Positions 9,528 to 20,997 of a stretch of 64,000 nt of DNA are shown piece after piece. Source of the DNA: JACRDG01 sp963760985 (GTDB taxonomy: Bacteria > Desulfobacterota > Desulfomonilia > Desulfomonilales > Desulfomonilaceae); assembly GCA_963760985.1 (NCBI GenBank), contig CAVXFM010000015.1, positions 248,001-312,000 of the forward strand, in the 5' to 3' direction. A program made the position numbers and the translations under genes. Position 1 is the stretch's first letter. Each line of letters starts with the position of its first letter. Under the pieces are notes generated by a model. It was not told where the DNA came from. It saw only the letters and a list, made by a program, of their open reading frames with translations, and made no database searches.

Positions 9528-12500
9528 GATCGCACATACCATTTGATTTGCGCATACCTGTCCTGTACATCAATCCGCCGTTCAACGCGGACCCTTCCCT
9601 CGTGGAAGCGGTATCCCGAGCCGGTGGACTAGGAATTGTCGATCACGTGACCGCGGGTCGCTCGGATCTGCGGATTTCTCCGGAAGTGGCTCACGGCGTG
9701 CGCGTGCGGATCGAGGATGCAGGGACTTTTCCCACGCAGAACAATGTACGGTTGATCGTGCTCGCTCTACCGGACGCGGACGGATTGGCTTCTCTGGAAC
9801 CTGGAGCGCTCAAAGCTTTGCCCGTACCGGTTTTCGCGGAGGTGGGGAGTGCGGATCAGGCGGCCCAGGCTGAGAAGGCCGGCGCTGCAGGCCTCGTTGC
9901 CAAGGGTTATGAAGCTCCTGGATGGGTCAGCGACACCTGCGGGTTTGTGCTGCTCCAGGAGATCCTCAGCATTTCCCATCTCCCCGTGTTTTTGCAGGGG
10001 GGAATCGGGCTGCATACGGCAGCAGGAGCGGTTGCAGCCGGAGCCGCGGGCGTGGTGCTGGACGTGCATCTCACGCTCACCGAAGATTCTGCGGTCAGGG
10101 CTTCTCTCAAGGACTTCCTTCGTGGGCTGGGGTTCCCTGCAACGGTTACGCTCGCGGAGCTGTCCGCGAATCCGCTCAGAGTGTATTCCCGTGTGGGCAC
10201 AAAGATCGTCCGGGCTTTGAAGAAACAAGAAGAGTCTTTGCAGCCGGAAGATTTCGCCGCCTACCGCGAGCGACTCGTGGAAGTCTTGGCCAATCCGGTG
10301 GTTGCGCCGGATACGGACGAAGCCCTGCTTCCCCTTTCAGAAGACATTCGCGCTGCCCGCTCACTCGCGAATGAATTCCGGACCGCGGCCGCGGTGGTGG
10401 CCGAGTTCGGCAGAAGAATGGCTGGAGCGGCATCGCATTGGCCGTTTCAGGAAGACTCCCCTCTCTGCCGGGAGCACGGCACGCGCTTGCCGTTTGTCCA
10501 GGGTCCTATGGCCCACGTGAGCGATAATCCCGCCTTCCTTGCAGCAGTGAGAAAGCACGGAGCCCTGCCCTTTCTTGCCATGGGCAACATGCCCGCGGGT
10601 ATTGCCCATGAAGCCGCTGCCCGCGCGAGAGAAACGACAGAAAGACAATTCGGAGTGGGGCTTATCGGACTGGAAGCGAACCGTGCCACGTACGAAGCCC
10701 ATCTGGAAATCATGAAGAAAGACCCGCCGCCTTTTGCCATTCTGGCCGCGGGCGGTGTCGAGCTCGCAAAGCGTATCGAACAGATCGGCACGACCTGCTA
10801 CTTGCATTGCCCCGCGCCGTCCATGTTGACAGAGGGATTGAAAGCGGGTCTCCGCCATTACGTCTTCGAGGGGTGTGAGTCCGGAGGACATATCGGACTT
10901 CTCGGTAGTCTGGACCTGTGGAACGCGAATCTCACCGAACTGGAAGCTGCCGCAAAGAAAGGCATGCCATTAGACGAGGTGTCCGTATTGCTGGCCGGCG
11001 GCATAGGAACCTCCCGGGCCGCGGCATTTGCCGCGGGAATGGTGGGCGATCTCGCGCAGCCGCGGCCTGCGGGTGGGCCTTCAGATGGGAACCGCGTACC
11101 TCACCACCGAGGAGGCGGTATCCACCTGCGCAATCACCTCGACGTACAGGGACCTCACGCTCCACAGCGACCGCACCGTAGTCATCGGCCGCACGGTAAA
11201 TATCAAGGCTCGGGCCGCGGGGTCTCCCACCGCGTCCAATCTCTTTGAGCGTGAACACCAGCGTTTACGGGATGGCATTCCTTTGCCTGTGCGCAAGGAG
11301 CTGTATGAAAAGGACAACCTGGGAGCGCTCAGGCTCGCGTCCAAAGGCTGTGCGATCGATCCTGAGACCGCGACATGGGATTGTCCGGTCTTTTGCGACC
11401 TGCCTCCAGAGGAGCAACTGCAGCGCGGCCTGTATTTGATGGGGCAAGTGGTGTCGGTGCTGAAAGAACCGCGCTCCATCGAGAGCTTGCACGCGGACAT
11501 CCTCCATGGCGGCAAGCTGATCTTCGATCAGGCTGCTTCAGACGTCGCGGAGCCTGTGGCCCTGAAGGAAGAGCCTCCTGCCGAGCTTGAAATGGAACTG
11601 GAGTTGATCAAAGAACCCATAGCCGTGGTGGGGATCGGGTTGCTCTTCCCAGGCTCTGATTCTCCGGGTACGTACTGGGATAACATTATCGCGGGTCGAA
11701 GCGGAATCGTGGATGTGCCTGCGGAGCGATGGGGCAATCCGGATCTGTACTACGATCCTGATCCCAAAACACCGGATAAGACGTACTCACGCATCGGCGG
11801 GTTTGTGACGGATTTCGAGTTCAATCCCTTGAAGTATCGGATTCCGCCGTCTGTGGCGCGGAAAATGGATCGTACGCAACAAATGGCCGTCGCGTGCGTG
11901 GGCGAAGCGCTTCAGGATGCAGGGCTTTCTCCTGAACAGTTGAAGGGCCGCAAGGTGGGGATAGTCCTGGGAAACAGCATGGGAGGAGCGACAGTAGACC
12001 AGTACGCGGAACGTGTGGGTTTTCCCCGTGCGGTCGCATGCCTGGAAGAAGCGTTTGGCACCTTGGGCGTGGACGAAAAGACGCGAGCAGGGCTTATCGA
12101 GGACTTCCGCTCTCGGTACCTGGCTGACCTTCCTGAAATCACGGAAGACTCTCTTCCGGGGGAACTCGCGAACGTGATATCCGGCCGGGTGGCCAATGTG
12201 TTCAACCTGGAAGGTCCCAATTTTACCGTGGACGCCGCGTGCGCCTCTTCTATTGCTGCGGTGATGAACGCGGTTGCCGCGTTGAGAGACGGCAAGATCG
12301 ACTGTGCATTGAGCGGCGGCGTGGACGCGGCCATGCATCCGTCATCCTATGTCAAATTCTGCAAGGTAGGAGCTCTGTCGGCTGACGGAAGCCGATCTTT
12401 TGACCAAGGGGCCAATGGTTTCGTGATGGGGGAAGGCGCTGGAATCATGGTCCTGAAGCGGCTTTCCGATGCGATCCGAGACGACGACAAGATCTACGCC

Positions 12501-15500
12501 ACCATCCTCGAAATCGGCTCATCCTCAGACGGTCGGGGAAAGGGAATCACCGCACCCAATGCCGCGGGCCAGGAACGAGCCATCAGGGCTTGTCTCGAAG
12601 CGGGCGGCATCGATCCCGCGACCATCGGACTCGTGGAAGCGCACGGCACGTCCACCGCGGTCGGAGACAAGACCGAACTGACCGTACTCGATCGTCTGTT
12701 CCGAGAGGCCGGCCTGCCCAAAGGAGCCATCGGCATCGGATCGGTCAAGTCGCAGATCGGCCATCTCAAGGCCGCAGCCGGAGCGGCAGGCATGATCAAG
12801 GCGGTTCTGAGCCTCCACCATCGCACGCTCCCCCCCACGATCAATGTAACCCGACCGAATCCCTGTATTGACTGGGAATCCTCTCCGCTCTTTCTCCTTA
12901 CCGAAGGCCGTCCCTGGGACACCTCGAATGGAAACGTGCGGAGAGCCGCGGTGAGCGCATTCGGTTTTGGCGGAACCAATTTTCACATGATCTTCCAGGA
13001 GCATGTTCCTGGGCTGCGCTTGATCGAAGGCAAGAAACAATCCGAAGTCTCCCTCAGCTTCTCCACCCCGGACTGGCCGAGACCGCCTGTGCTGGATGTG
13101 CAGGGCGAGGCCTGGGTGGTGGGAGGCAACGATCCGGAAGACCTCGGCCGCAAGATCCAAAAAATCCTCGTGCAGCTCAACCCTGCCAACGCGATCGCGG
13201 TTGCGGGCCAATTGCGGAAAGAAGCGTCCCAATGCGAGATCCGGTGCGGTTTCGCAGCCCGCGACGCGGAAATGGCCGTGAAAAAGCTCGAAGTCATCCG
13301 CGACGCGATCGGTGACCCTGCCAAACGAATGATTTTCAATGCCAAAGGCATTCACGTTGCTCAGGGACCAGCGAAAAAGGCCCATGCCGGCGTGGCGTTC
13401 CTGTTTCCGGGTCAGGGATCCCAATACCCGTACATGCTGCGGGATCTCGTGGAACGCTTCCCCGTGGTAGCTCAAACCCTGGCCGAGGCAGACGAGATAC
13501 TTACGTCGTTGGGCGTCGCACCTGTCACCTCCGGGATGTTCCCCTTGGATGCAGCAGCGCCGGAAGCTGCTTCCACCGTGGGTGACATGATGAAGGACAC
13601 GCAGTTCCTTCAACCGATGATTCTTGCCGCGAATACCGCTATCTTCAGGCTTCTGTACTCGATGGGGGTCAAGCCGGTCGCGGCAGCAGGCCATTCTCTC
13701 GGTGAGTATGCGGCATGCGTGGCCGCGGGAGTGTTCTCTTTCCGGGATGCGTTGGAGGCCGTAGCGGTCCGTGGCAGAGAAATGGCCAGGGTGAGCATCG
13801 CGGACCCGGGTTTGATGATGAGCATCGCGGCCGATGCCCGATTCGTCGAGGAAGTCCTCTCTGAGGTCGATGGGTATGTGGTGGCAGCGAATAAGAATTC
13901 ACCCAAGCAGACCGTGATCTCGGGCGAAACCGCCGCGGTCAAGCAAGCCGGCGAACTGTTCCGGGAGCGGGGTCTGGACGGAATACTCATTCCCGTGTCT
14001 GCAGCGTTCCATTCCGGGGTGGTCGCTCCCGCGAGAGAGCCTTTCATGAAGACTCTGGAACGGCTGACCGTCAATCCGCCGTCAGTGCCGGTGCTCTCCA
14101 ATGTGACCGGCGACTTCTATCCGATAGGCCCGGCCGCGTCAGGGCATATTCGCGATCTGCTGGGCAAACAATTTGCTGCGCCGGTGGAATGGGTAAAAAC
14201 CCTGCGACGGCTGCACAGTGAAGGGATCAGGATCTTTGTGGAATGCGGTCCCAAGCGTGTATTGACCAACTTGACGCTGGATACGCTTCCCCCCGCGGAG
14301 ACCGTGGCCTTGCCGACCAACCATCCCAAAAAGGGCGGCGTCATGCAGCTCATGGAGGCGTTGGCAGCTCTGGCGGCTGAAGGGGTCCCTGTGGACTTTG
14401 AAGGAGCTTCGGCCGGCGCGAGATCAATGGAAACCGTCTCACCCAGGAGGCCTGAGCTGAGGGTGGTCAGGGACGCACGGCCCGCGACAGAAACCCGAGA
14501 ACGAGACCTTCCTGTCAAGATAGCGCCAAACCCGCTGGACGGCCTCCTGGACGGAGAGATTCGCGAGATTGCCTCCCAGCAGGAATTCGGACGCTTCCTG
14601 GAACTTCAGGGTGAGCCGATACGTGCGTTGATCAAGTCAGGTTTTCACACGTTCGTCGCCAATGTGTTGCCTCTGGACAAGACCGTGCGTCAGGTCAAAT
14701 CCGAGGGAATGGACTTTCAGCCCGTGGTGGTCTCCGGCCTGTCCGCCGGGTTGCCCAGTGACGTGCGTTTTCCGTTCGACAGAGATACGTTGGATGACCT
14801 GGTGTTCGGTCGGAACTTCATCAAGAAAGTTCCCGAATCAACGCGCAACGAAATGCTCGAAAAGAACATACAGCGCGTGTTCAAAGGTCCGTCCGGCGAA
14901 GCCGAGTTGCGGATGGTGGACGACATTTCCGGGGTGATTCAGCTTGCCGGTTTCTTCATGGAAGAAGAAATCATGGCCGAGTACGGCCTGGACGACCGGC
15001 TGGTCCGCGCCATGGATGTCACCGCACGTCTGGCCGTTGCCGCAGGCATCGAGGCGCTCAAAGACGCGGGCATACCGCTGGTAAGGCTCACCCGAACCAC
15101 CACCACCGGCACGCAGCTCCCCGATTCCTGGGCTTTGCCCCCTTCGTTGCGGCATGAAACCGGAATCATCTTTGCGTCCGCGTTTCCCGGTATGGCGTTG
15201 CTGGTGGACGAGGTGAGTCGTGAGACCGCGGCCCGGTACGGCGCGGGAGCCAAAAAGAGATTGATCGAGTTCTACACGGGTCTGGTGCAACGGATCGGCG
15301 ACGATAGGGAACGAGACAGAATCACGTCATGGTTCGCGCGGGAGTTCAGCAGCCTCAATCCCACGGAATCCGATGAGTTGTACACGTTCAACCGGGACTT
15401 TCTCATGAAAGTAATGAGCCTCGCGTCAGGCCAGATGGCCCAATTGATCAAGGCCCACGGCCCGAATACGCACCTGGACGCGGCATGTGCGACCACCACG

Positions 15501-18500
15501 CAGGCGCTCATCTTGGCCAGAGATTGGATTCGAGGCGGCCAGGCCAAACGGGTGATCGTGATAGCCGCGGACGACGTCGCGGGCAAGACGCTCTTCCCGT
15601 GGGTGGGTTCGGGCTTCCTCGCCATGGGAGCTGCCACGACCACAGGGAACGTAAGCGAGGCTGCGCTCCCCTTTGACGACCGTCGCCATGGCCTGATCCT
15701 GGGTTCGGCCGCAGTGGGAGTGGTGATAGAGAGTCAGGACCAGCCCCGCAAACGCGGGGTCGAGCCCATAGCCACCATCGAGGCAGGAATCGTGGCCAAC
15801 AGCGGCTTCCACGGCACTCGTTTGGATGTGGAGCACATTTCCTCGATCATGCAGCGCATGGTCGGCCGATGGGAGGAGCAGTCGGGGATTTCCCGGGCAG
15901 ACTTGGCCAAGGACGTATTTTTCATGTCCCACGAGACTGTACTCTCCCAAACGAGGCGGCAGCGCAGCCGCGGAAGTGCGGGCCTTGCGGGATACGTTTG
16001 GTGACGCGGCGAAACTGATTCCCATTGCCAACACCAAGGGATTGACCGGACACACCATGAGCGTGGGGGTGGAGGACGCGGTGGCGCTCCGTTGTCTCCA
16101 GAAACAGACGCTGCCGCCGATTCCGAACCTGCGTCAGCCTGATCCTGATTTCGCGGATCTCAATTTGAGCAAAGGCGGCCCCTGCGACGCGCGGTATGCG
16201 CTCAGACTCGCAGCAGGCTTCGGTTCGCAGATCGTGATGGCGCTGTACAAATCCGTGAGCAGAGAAGAGAACCGCATCGTAGATCTGCGCACGCATCGTA
16301 CCTGGTTGCAGGAAGTCACAGGCTACCAGGACCCGGTGATCTCCGTAGAAAACAGGACGTTGAAGGTGATGGATCGGCCGGGTAAGGAAATTGCGGAACC
16401 TGCGGTAGTTGCCGTTCAGGCCGCGGCAGTAGCGCCACCATCCGTCGCTTCACAGGCTGCGCCAGCTCGGGTCGCGGCTGCATTGAATCAGGATGTGGAA
16501 GAGGTCCGGCAGAAGATTCTCTCGCTGTTGAGCGACAAGACCGGTTATCCGGCTGACATGCTCGATACCGGTCTGGATCTCGAGGCTGACCTGGGCATTG
16601 ACACGGTGAAGCAGGCTGAGTTCATCTCCGAAGTCAGGGACGCATTCGGCATTCCACGGATCGAAGGGTTAAAGATCGCTGACTTTCCCACCATCGAGCA
16701 TATCATCACGTTTGTGCTTAGCCATGTGGATCGCGCGTCCGCTGCCGATTCTCCGGCCGAAGCAGGAAGCCCGATGGCAGAAGGCGAAAGCCAGGTGAGG
16801 GAAAAGATCCTCGCGTTGCTTTCCGAAAAGACCGGTTATCCGCCGGACATGCTGGATACCGGCCTGGATCTCGAGGCTGACCTGGGCATTGACACGGTAA
16901 AGCAGGCTGAGTTCATCTCCGAGGTCCGGGAGGCCTTTGGCATTCCACGGATCGAAGGGCTGAAGATCGCGGATTTTCCCACCATCAACCACATCATCGG
17001 TTTTGTGTTGGAAAGCCGCAACGACGCAGCACCCCAGGCCGCAGCAGAGGCGAGTGCGCAACCCACAGAAACCGCAGCCCCTCCACAGCAAGATTTGGGA
17101 CTGTTCGAGGCTAGGCTCGTCAACTTGCCGACCCTCGAAAAGGTAGCCCTGCCCGACGCGGATGAAGTGATCGTGTACGGCGGTCCGCCTGCACTCGCAG
17201 AAGAAGTGGAAGCAGCCCTCAGATCGTTGGGCTATGCGTCCGTTACTCGGCGGTCCGATGCAATCGCGCCGGACGCGGCCAAAGATCGTCGGGTCGGCGT
17301 GGTGAATCTCTATCCCATGGATGAAGCTTCCGCTGCGCTCACCCACACGTTGGAACTGTATGTCTCTTGCGCCAAGAGCTTCGACCAGGGGCCTGCGTTC
17401 CTGGTGACCGCGGTGTCCGAAGACGGAGCCTTGGGCTTTGAGAGCCCGACCGAGCACAGTCATGTGGTCGGAACCGTGTGCGGCGCGACCAAGGCATTTG
17501 GCAGGGAATATCCGGAAACACGGACTCACGTGCTCGACATGAGCCCTTCGCTCGATGTGCAAGAGGTCGCCCTCGCGATCGGTCGCAGTCTGTCCGAGGA
17601 TTTTCCGCTCGAAACCGCGGTCGGGCCCCACGCCGAGCTTCGTGCGGTGCGATTTATTCCCGGTTCGGACGATTCAGCCAACGACGGGCTGAAACAGGGC
17701 GACGTGGTACTGGTGACAGGCGGGGCCAGAGGCATCACTGCAGAGTGCATCCGGGTGCTTGCTCAGCGTCATCCGCTCACCATCGTGATCATGGGCCGGA
17801 CTACGTTGTCCGCCAGGGCAGAGCAGTTCATGGATTTCGATTCCCGTCAATGGGATGAAGAGAAGCAACGGATCGTCGAGCAGATCAAGCGCGACGGAAA
17901 GGCTCCCACGCCGATTATGGTGGAGAAAGAGCTTTCCCGTATGCAGGCTGAGGCTGAGGTGTATCGCACCATCAGGGAATTGCGGTCCATGGGATCGGAA
18001 GTCATGTACCGGTCGGTGGACGTGCGAGAACGCGGAATCAGTGGACCAGGCCGTCAGCAGCGTGGCAGAGACCTGCGGAAGAGTGGACCTTGTGGTTCAT
18101 GCCGCAGGGGTTGACGTGAGCCGGGCGCTCCGCAGCAAATCCGCCGCGCAGATGGAGGATTTGATATCCGTGAAGGTGCGGGGAATGCTCAATCTGTTGC
18201 AGTCTCTGGAACGGCACGACCTGCCGCCTCGACGCATCGTAGGTTTTGGCAGTGTGTCCGGACGGTTCGGCAACATGGCCCAGGTGGATTATTCCGCGGC
18301 CAATGACGGGCTCGCTCATTTGTTGCGCAAGGCGGATCGGGACCTGGACGCCAAGGTATCCATCATCGATTGGGCGCCGTGGTCTGAAATCGGTATGGCC
18401 ACGCGAGGGAGCGTGCAGCAAACCCTCGAGTCCGCGGGCATCGACTTCATCCCGCCGGAAAAAGGAGCGGAGCTGTTCCTCGCGGAACTGGGTCGTTCCT

Positions 18501-18643
18501 CGGCAACCTGCGAGGTGCTGGCAGCAGGAAGGATCGGACCATTTACTGACGAGGCCTTTCGCGTGCCCGGAGTTGCAGCGGACCAGGCGACCGCTCTGGC
18601 CGGACAGCGGGCAGAAATCGTGTCCCTGCTTCCTGGAGAGTGA
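9524..18643 (+). CDS. Type I iterative PUFA/polyketide synthase-like megasynthase (NPD-NPD-KS-AT-KS-ACP-ACP-KR), frameshifted
   Basis: About 3,040 residues when rejoined. Domains by nucleotide position: NPD-type flavin TIM barrel 1 (9545-10215, motif degenerate, KGYEAPGW); NPD 2 (10480-11200, intact GCESGGHIG), as in PfaD-type enoyl reductases; KS1 (11610-13000; DAACASS with Cys codon 12240-12242, VEAHGTST, KSQIGHL); AT (13380-14300, GHSLGEYAA); KS2 (14640-16250; DAACATTTQ with Cys codon 15486-15488, SHET, TKGLTGH); two ACPs (16495-16735, 16793-17020), both reading LGIDTVKQAE; KR (17110-18640; VTGGARGI, FGSVSGRFG, DYSAAND). The frame shifts near 11060, at GTAC 15939-15942 and near 18030. It probably builds a long acyl or polyketide chain by repeated condensation and reduction. 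Product unknown. No thioesterase is seen. Confidence 0.85.
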
Positions 18644-18644
18644 C

Positions 18645-20189
18645 GTGAGGGTCCGTGTGTTTCTCGATCCTCGCCACCCCTTGCTCGACCACCATCGCAT
18701 CGAGCGTGCAGCCGTGTTTCCCGGCGTGGGAGGCATGGAAACCATGCGGGCCGCGGCCACGATTGTGGACCCGCAGGCTGCGCACGCGGCATATCAGGAT
18801 GTGCGATTCAAGAGCCCGGTAAAGATCTTCAAAGACGAACCCTTGGAGATCGAGGTCGAGGTCCTGCGCATGGAAGGACCTTCAGACCACACGACCACGT
18901 ACTATGCGCGGATCTTTTCCTGGTTCAAGGACCGGGAAGGTCGAAAAATGGGTGCGGTCAGGCTGCATCACGAATGCCGGCTGATTGTGGGATTGGAAGT
19001 TCCTGCTCCCGCTAAGGAGTACGAACCCTGGCAGAAATCGGTCTGGGTGTCAAAGCACGACATCTATGAGGCGTTTTTCCACGGACCCGCGTTCATGTAT
19101 CTCGATCACGTCCTGTTCGAGGGTTCGGGAAACGGCATCAGATTCGGTTTTGTGAACACCGTGCAGACTGCCGACATGTTCGCGGATCTGCTTCCCGCGG
19201 TCGTGGAAGCGGTGTTCCAGACCGTGGCTGCGTATGGCTTGGAGATGCGAGGAATCATGGCCCTGCCCACCAGCACCGGAAAGGTGGTGGTGCACGATAC
19301 GGATGCGGTGCCGTATGACGGCGAACTCCTCCCGGCCGCGGCCATTACCCGCGGAGGCGTGATCGATCGGACGGTCCTGAAATTCAACGGCACGGTCCGT
19401 GATGCAGAAGGGCGGGTGATTATTTCCCTCGAAGGAGTGGAAATGATGGAGCTTGGGCCTTTGCCCGGCTTTCCTCGACGCATCTATCAGGAGCAGGCGC
19501 CGGTGGCAAAGGTAACCGAACAGCTCAACGCATCTCCGAAGGAATTCCTGCACGAACACCTCGCGGAGGACGAAGTGCAGGAACATGCAGCCAAGAAGAC
19601 ACCCAAACGGGCTGCGGAATGGCTCACAGGCAGGCTCGCGCTGAAACACTGCGTCCGGAGGCTGCTCACGAACACCGACCAGGAAGGGCCGCAGACTCGG
19701 GGCATCAGAATCATCCAGGACGAGCTGGGCAAGCCGATCGCAGAATTGATTGAGAGCCCTGGCACCGCAATCGGCGACATATCCCTGTCTCATTCCAACG
19801 GCCTCGCGGTGGCGGTGGCGTCCGCGCCGGGGAGTTTCGTAGGACTCGGCATTGACGTGGAAAAGGTGGAGCAACGCAGCGACTCATGGGTGACGGACTA
19901 CTTCACGGACGAGGAGATCCGAGCCGCGGATGAGGCCGGAAACCGCATGCTCGCGCTCACCGGCATGTGGAGCCTGAAGGAGGCTTTGCTGAAGGCGCTG
20001 GGAACCGGCCTGCGCTTCGACCTCAAGGATGTCCGGGTCACCAGCGTTGACGAGATGGGCCGCGCCACCCTGGAACTGGGTAAGGAGGCACGCGCACACC
20101 TGGAAAAACACGCGCCGGGAAGCATCGAGGCTCGCCTGGAACAACAGGACAACCTCGTCATCGCCAAGGTGATGATACGCAAGGATTGA
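18645..20189 (+). CDS. Dehydratase (PS-DH type) fused to 4'-phosphopantetheinyl transferase
   Basis: A 514-residue, two-domain protein. The N-terminal ~280 residues look like a PKS/PUFA double-hotdog dehydratase: HPLLDHHRIERAAVFPG gives the His motif, and LLPAVVEAVFQTV occupies the place of the usual D-x-x-x-Q motif, with Glu where Asp is common. The C-terminal ~200 residues are a Sfp-type phosphopantetheinyl transferase (LGIDVEKVEQRSD, FTDEEIRAA, MWSLKEALLKALG). The start is GTG 18645, two bases after the megasynthase stop, with GGAG at 18635-18638 inside the preceding gene; no ATG is nearby. The fused transferase should activate the ACPs of the neighbouring megasynthase. The gene is intact. 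A strong hairpin follows at 20215. Confidence 0.85.
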   Translation: MRVRVFLDPRHPLLDHHRIERAAVFPGVGGMETMRAAATIVDPQAAHAAYQDVRFKSPVKIFKDEPLEIEVEVLRMEGPSDHTTTYYARIFSWFKDREGRKMGAVRLHHECRLIVGLEVPAPAKEYEPWQKSVWVSKHDIYEAFFHGPAFMYLDHVLFEGSGNGIRFGFVNTVQTADMFADLLPAVVEAVFQTVAAYGLEMRGIMALPTSTGKVVVHDTDAVPYDGELLPAAAITRGGVIDRTVLKFNGTVRDAEGRVIISLEGVEMMELGPLPGFPRRIYQEQAPVAKVTEQLNASPKEFLHEHLAEDEVQEHAAKKTPKRAAEWLTGRLALKHCVRRLLTNTDQEGPQTRGIRIIQDELGKPIAELIESPGTAIGDISLSHSNGLAVAVASAPGSFVGLGIDVEKVEQRSDSWVTDYFTDEEIRAADEAGNRMLALTGMWSLKEALLKALGTGLRFDLKDVRVTSVDEMGRATLELGKEARAHLEKHAPGSIEARLEQQDNLVIAKVMIRKD

Positions 20190-20214
20190 GTGGAATTGTT
20201 GAGGAAATGAAGAG

Positions 20215-20255
20215 TTGGGGGAGGGACCCTTTTGAAAAAGGGTCGCCTCCCCCAA
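20215..20255. terminator. Strong hairpin terminator / repeat after the megasynthase operon
   Basis: A 19-bp stem: outer arms TTGGGGGAGG (20215-20224) and CCTCCCCCAA (20246-20255), inner arms GACCCTTTT and AAAAGGGTC, with one bulged G at 20245 and a tiny loop. No U-tract follows directly; an A/C-rich stretch does. I recall near-identical elements in other deltaproteobacterial intergenic regions, so it may be a repeated terminator element. Confidence 0.7.
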
Positions 20256-20467
20256 ACCCCCTTCCCCCAAAACTTTTGAAAATTTGCCCTATTAGGGTCG
20301 AGGAGCCTTGGCATTTCCACTGGCCCTCATTGCTCACGCTGACCCCGTCCATCATCCCTTCCCTCTTTCTCGCTATGCATCCGCTTCCCTCGGCCATTGA
20401 CGGACGTCCAAACACGATCCTTGACTTACCGGCTCAATCCTGTGAAATAGAGTCACATAGGGCAGGT

Positions 20468-20611
20468 ACCAAAAGTTCTGACCCAATGGGTTCGGCTTTT
20501 GCCAGGTGGCGGGAGTCCCGTGAACGAAGATTCGACGGCCTTGCGTCGCTCGAAGTGAACGAGAGCTTCCGACACCCAAGATGAGTCAATCAGACAAGAC
20601 TTTTGGCAATC
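20468..20611. repeat. Dispersed intergenic repeat, copy A
   Basis: About 140 bp that align with 53493-53640 in the same orientation and, less well, with 43270-43380 in reverse orientation. The best-conserved core is GCGTCGCTCGAAGTGAAC preceded by GAACGAAGAT. It ends 37 bp before the antitoxin-like gene. The rest of the 458-bp gap (20190-20647) holds the hairpin at 20215 and nothing else I recognise. Confidence 0.7.
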
Positions 20612-20647
20612 ATATAAATGGGATGAACCGAACTTGGAGAGGACTCC

Positions 20648-20884
20648 ATGGGTTTTGAAGAATTGAGAGACGAGGCCTTGAAGCTCAGTCCCGAGGCGCG
20701 TGCCCAACTCGCACACGCCTTGCTGCTCAGCCTGGACGATCTTTCCGAAGCGGAAATCGAAGAGCTGTGGCTGGATGAGGCAATCCGGCGCGATGAAGAG
20801 ATCGACGCGAGCAAAGTAGAATTGAGGCCTGCGCACTGTGTAATGCGGAGTGGCCAAGCGCACCTCACGAAGAGTGAGCGCTGA
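20648..20884 (+). CDS. Addiction-module component (Unstab_antitox-like), orphan
   Basis: A 78-residue acidic protein matching the putative unstable-antitoxin family (TIGR02574/PF09720 type): LKLSPEARAQLAHALLLSLD, then LWLDEAIRRDEEIDASKVEL. The ATG at 20648 follows a GGAGAGG-type site. The last ~18 residues (from VMRSGQ) diverge from the usual ending. A RelE/ParE-type toxin gene normally follows, but the 110 bp downstream encode none and the next gene is a DUF4062 protein. It is either an orphan or works with an unusual partner. Confidence 0.75.
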   Translation: MGFEELRDEALKLSPEARAQLAHALLLSLDDLSEAEIEELWLDEAIRRDEEIDASKVELRPAHCVMRSGQAHLTKSER

Positions 20885-20997
20885 GCCACTGAAAGGTCCT
20901 GCGCCGCGGAGCGTTTGTGCCACAGCCACATCGTATTATCGTCGCAGATTGAGTTTGACCACAAGAACCACCCTCCTAATTCAGTGGAGCAACCAGG

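Noticed and set aside
9524..18643. Programmed frameshifting as the explanation for the megasynthase breaks
   Set aside because: Breaks with the same one-base sense occur in many unrelated genes (lptD, ald, RND exporter), many at GTAC, with no slippery heptamer or shared downstream structure. Sequence error is simpler.
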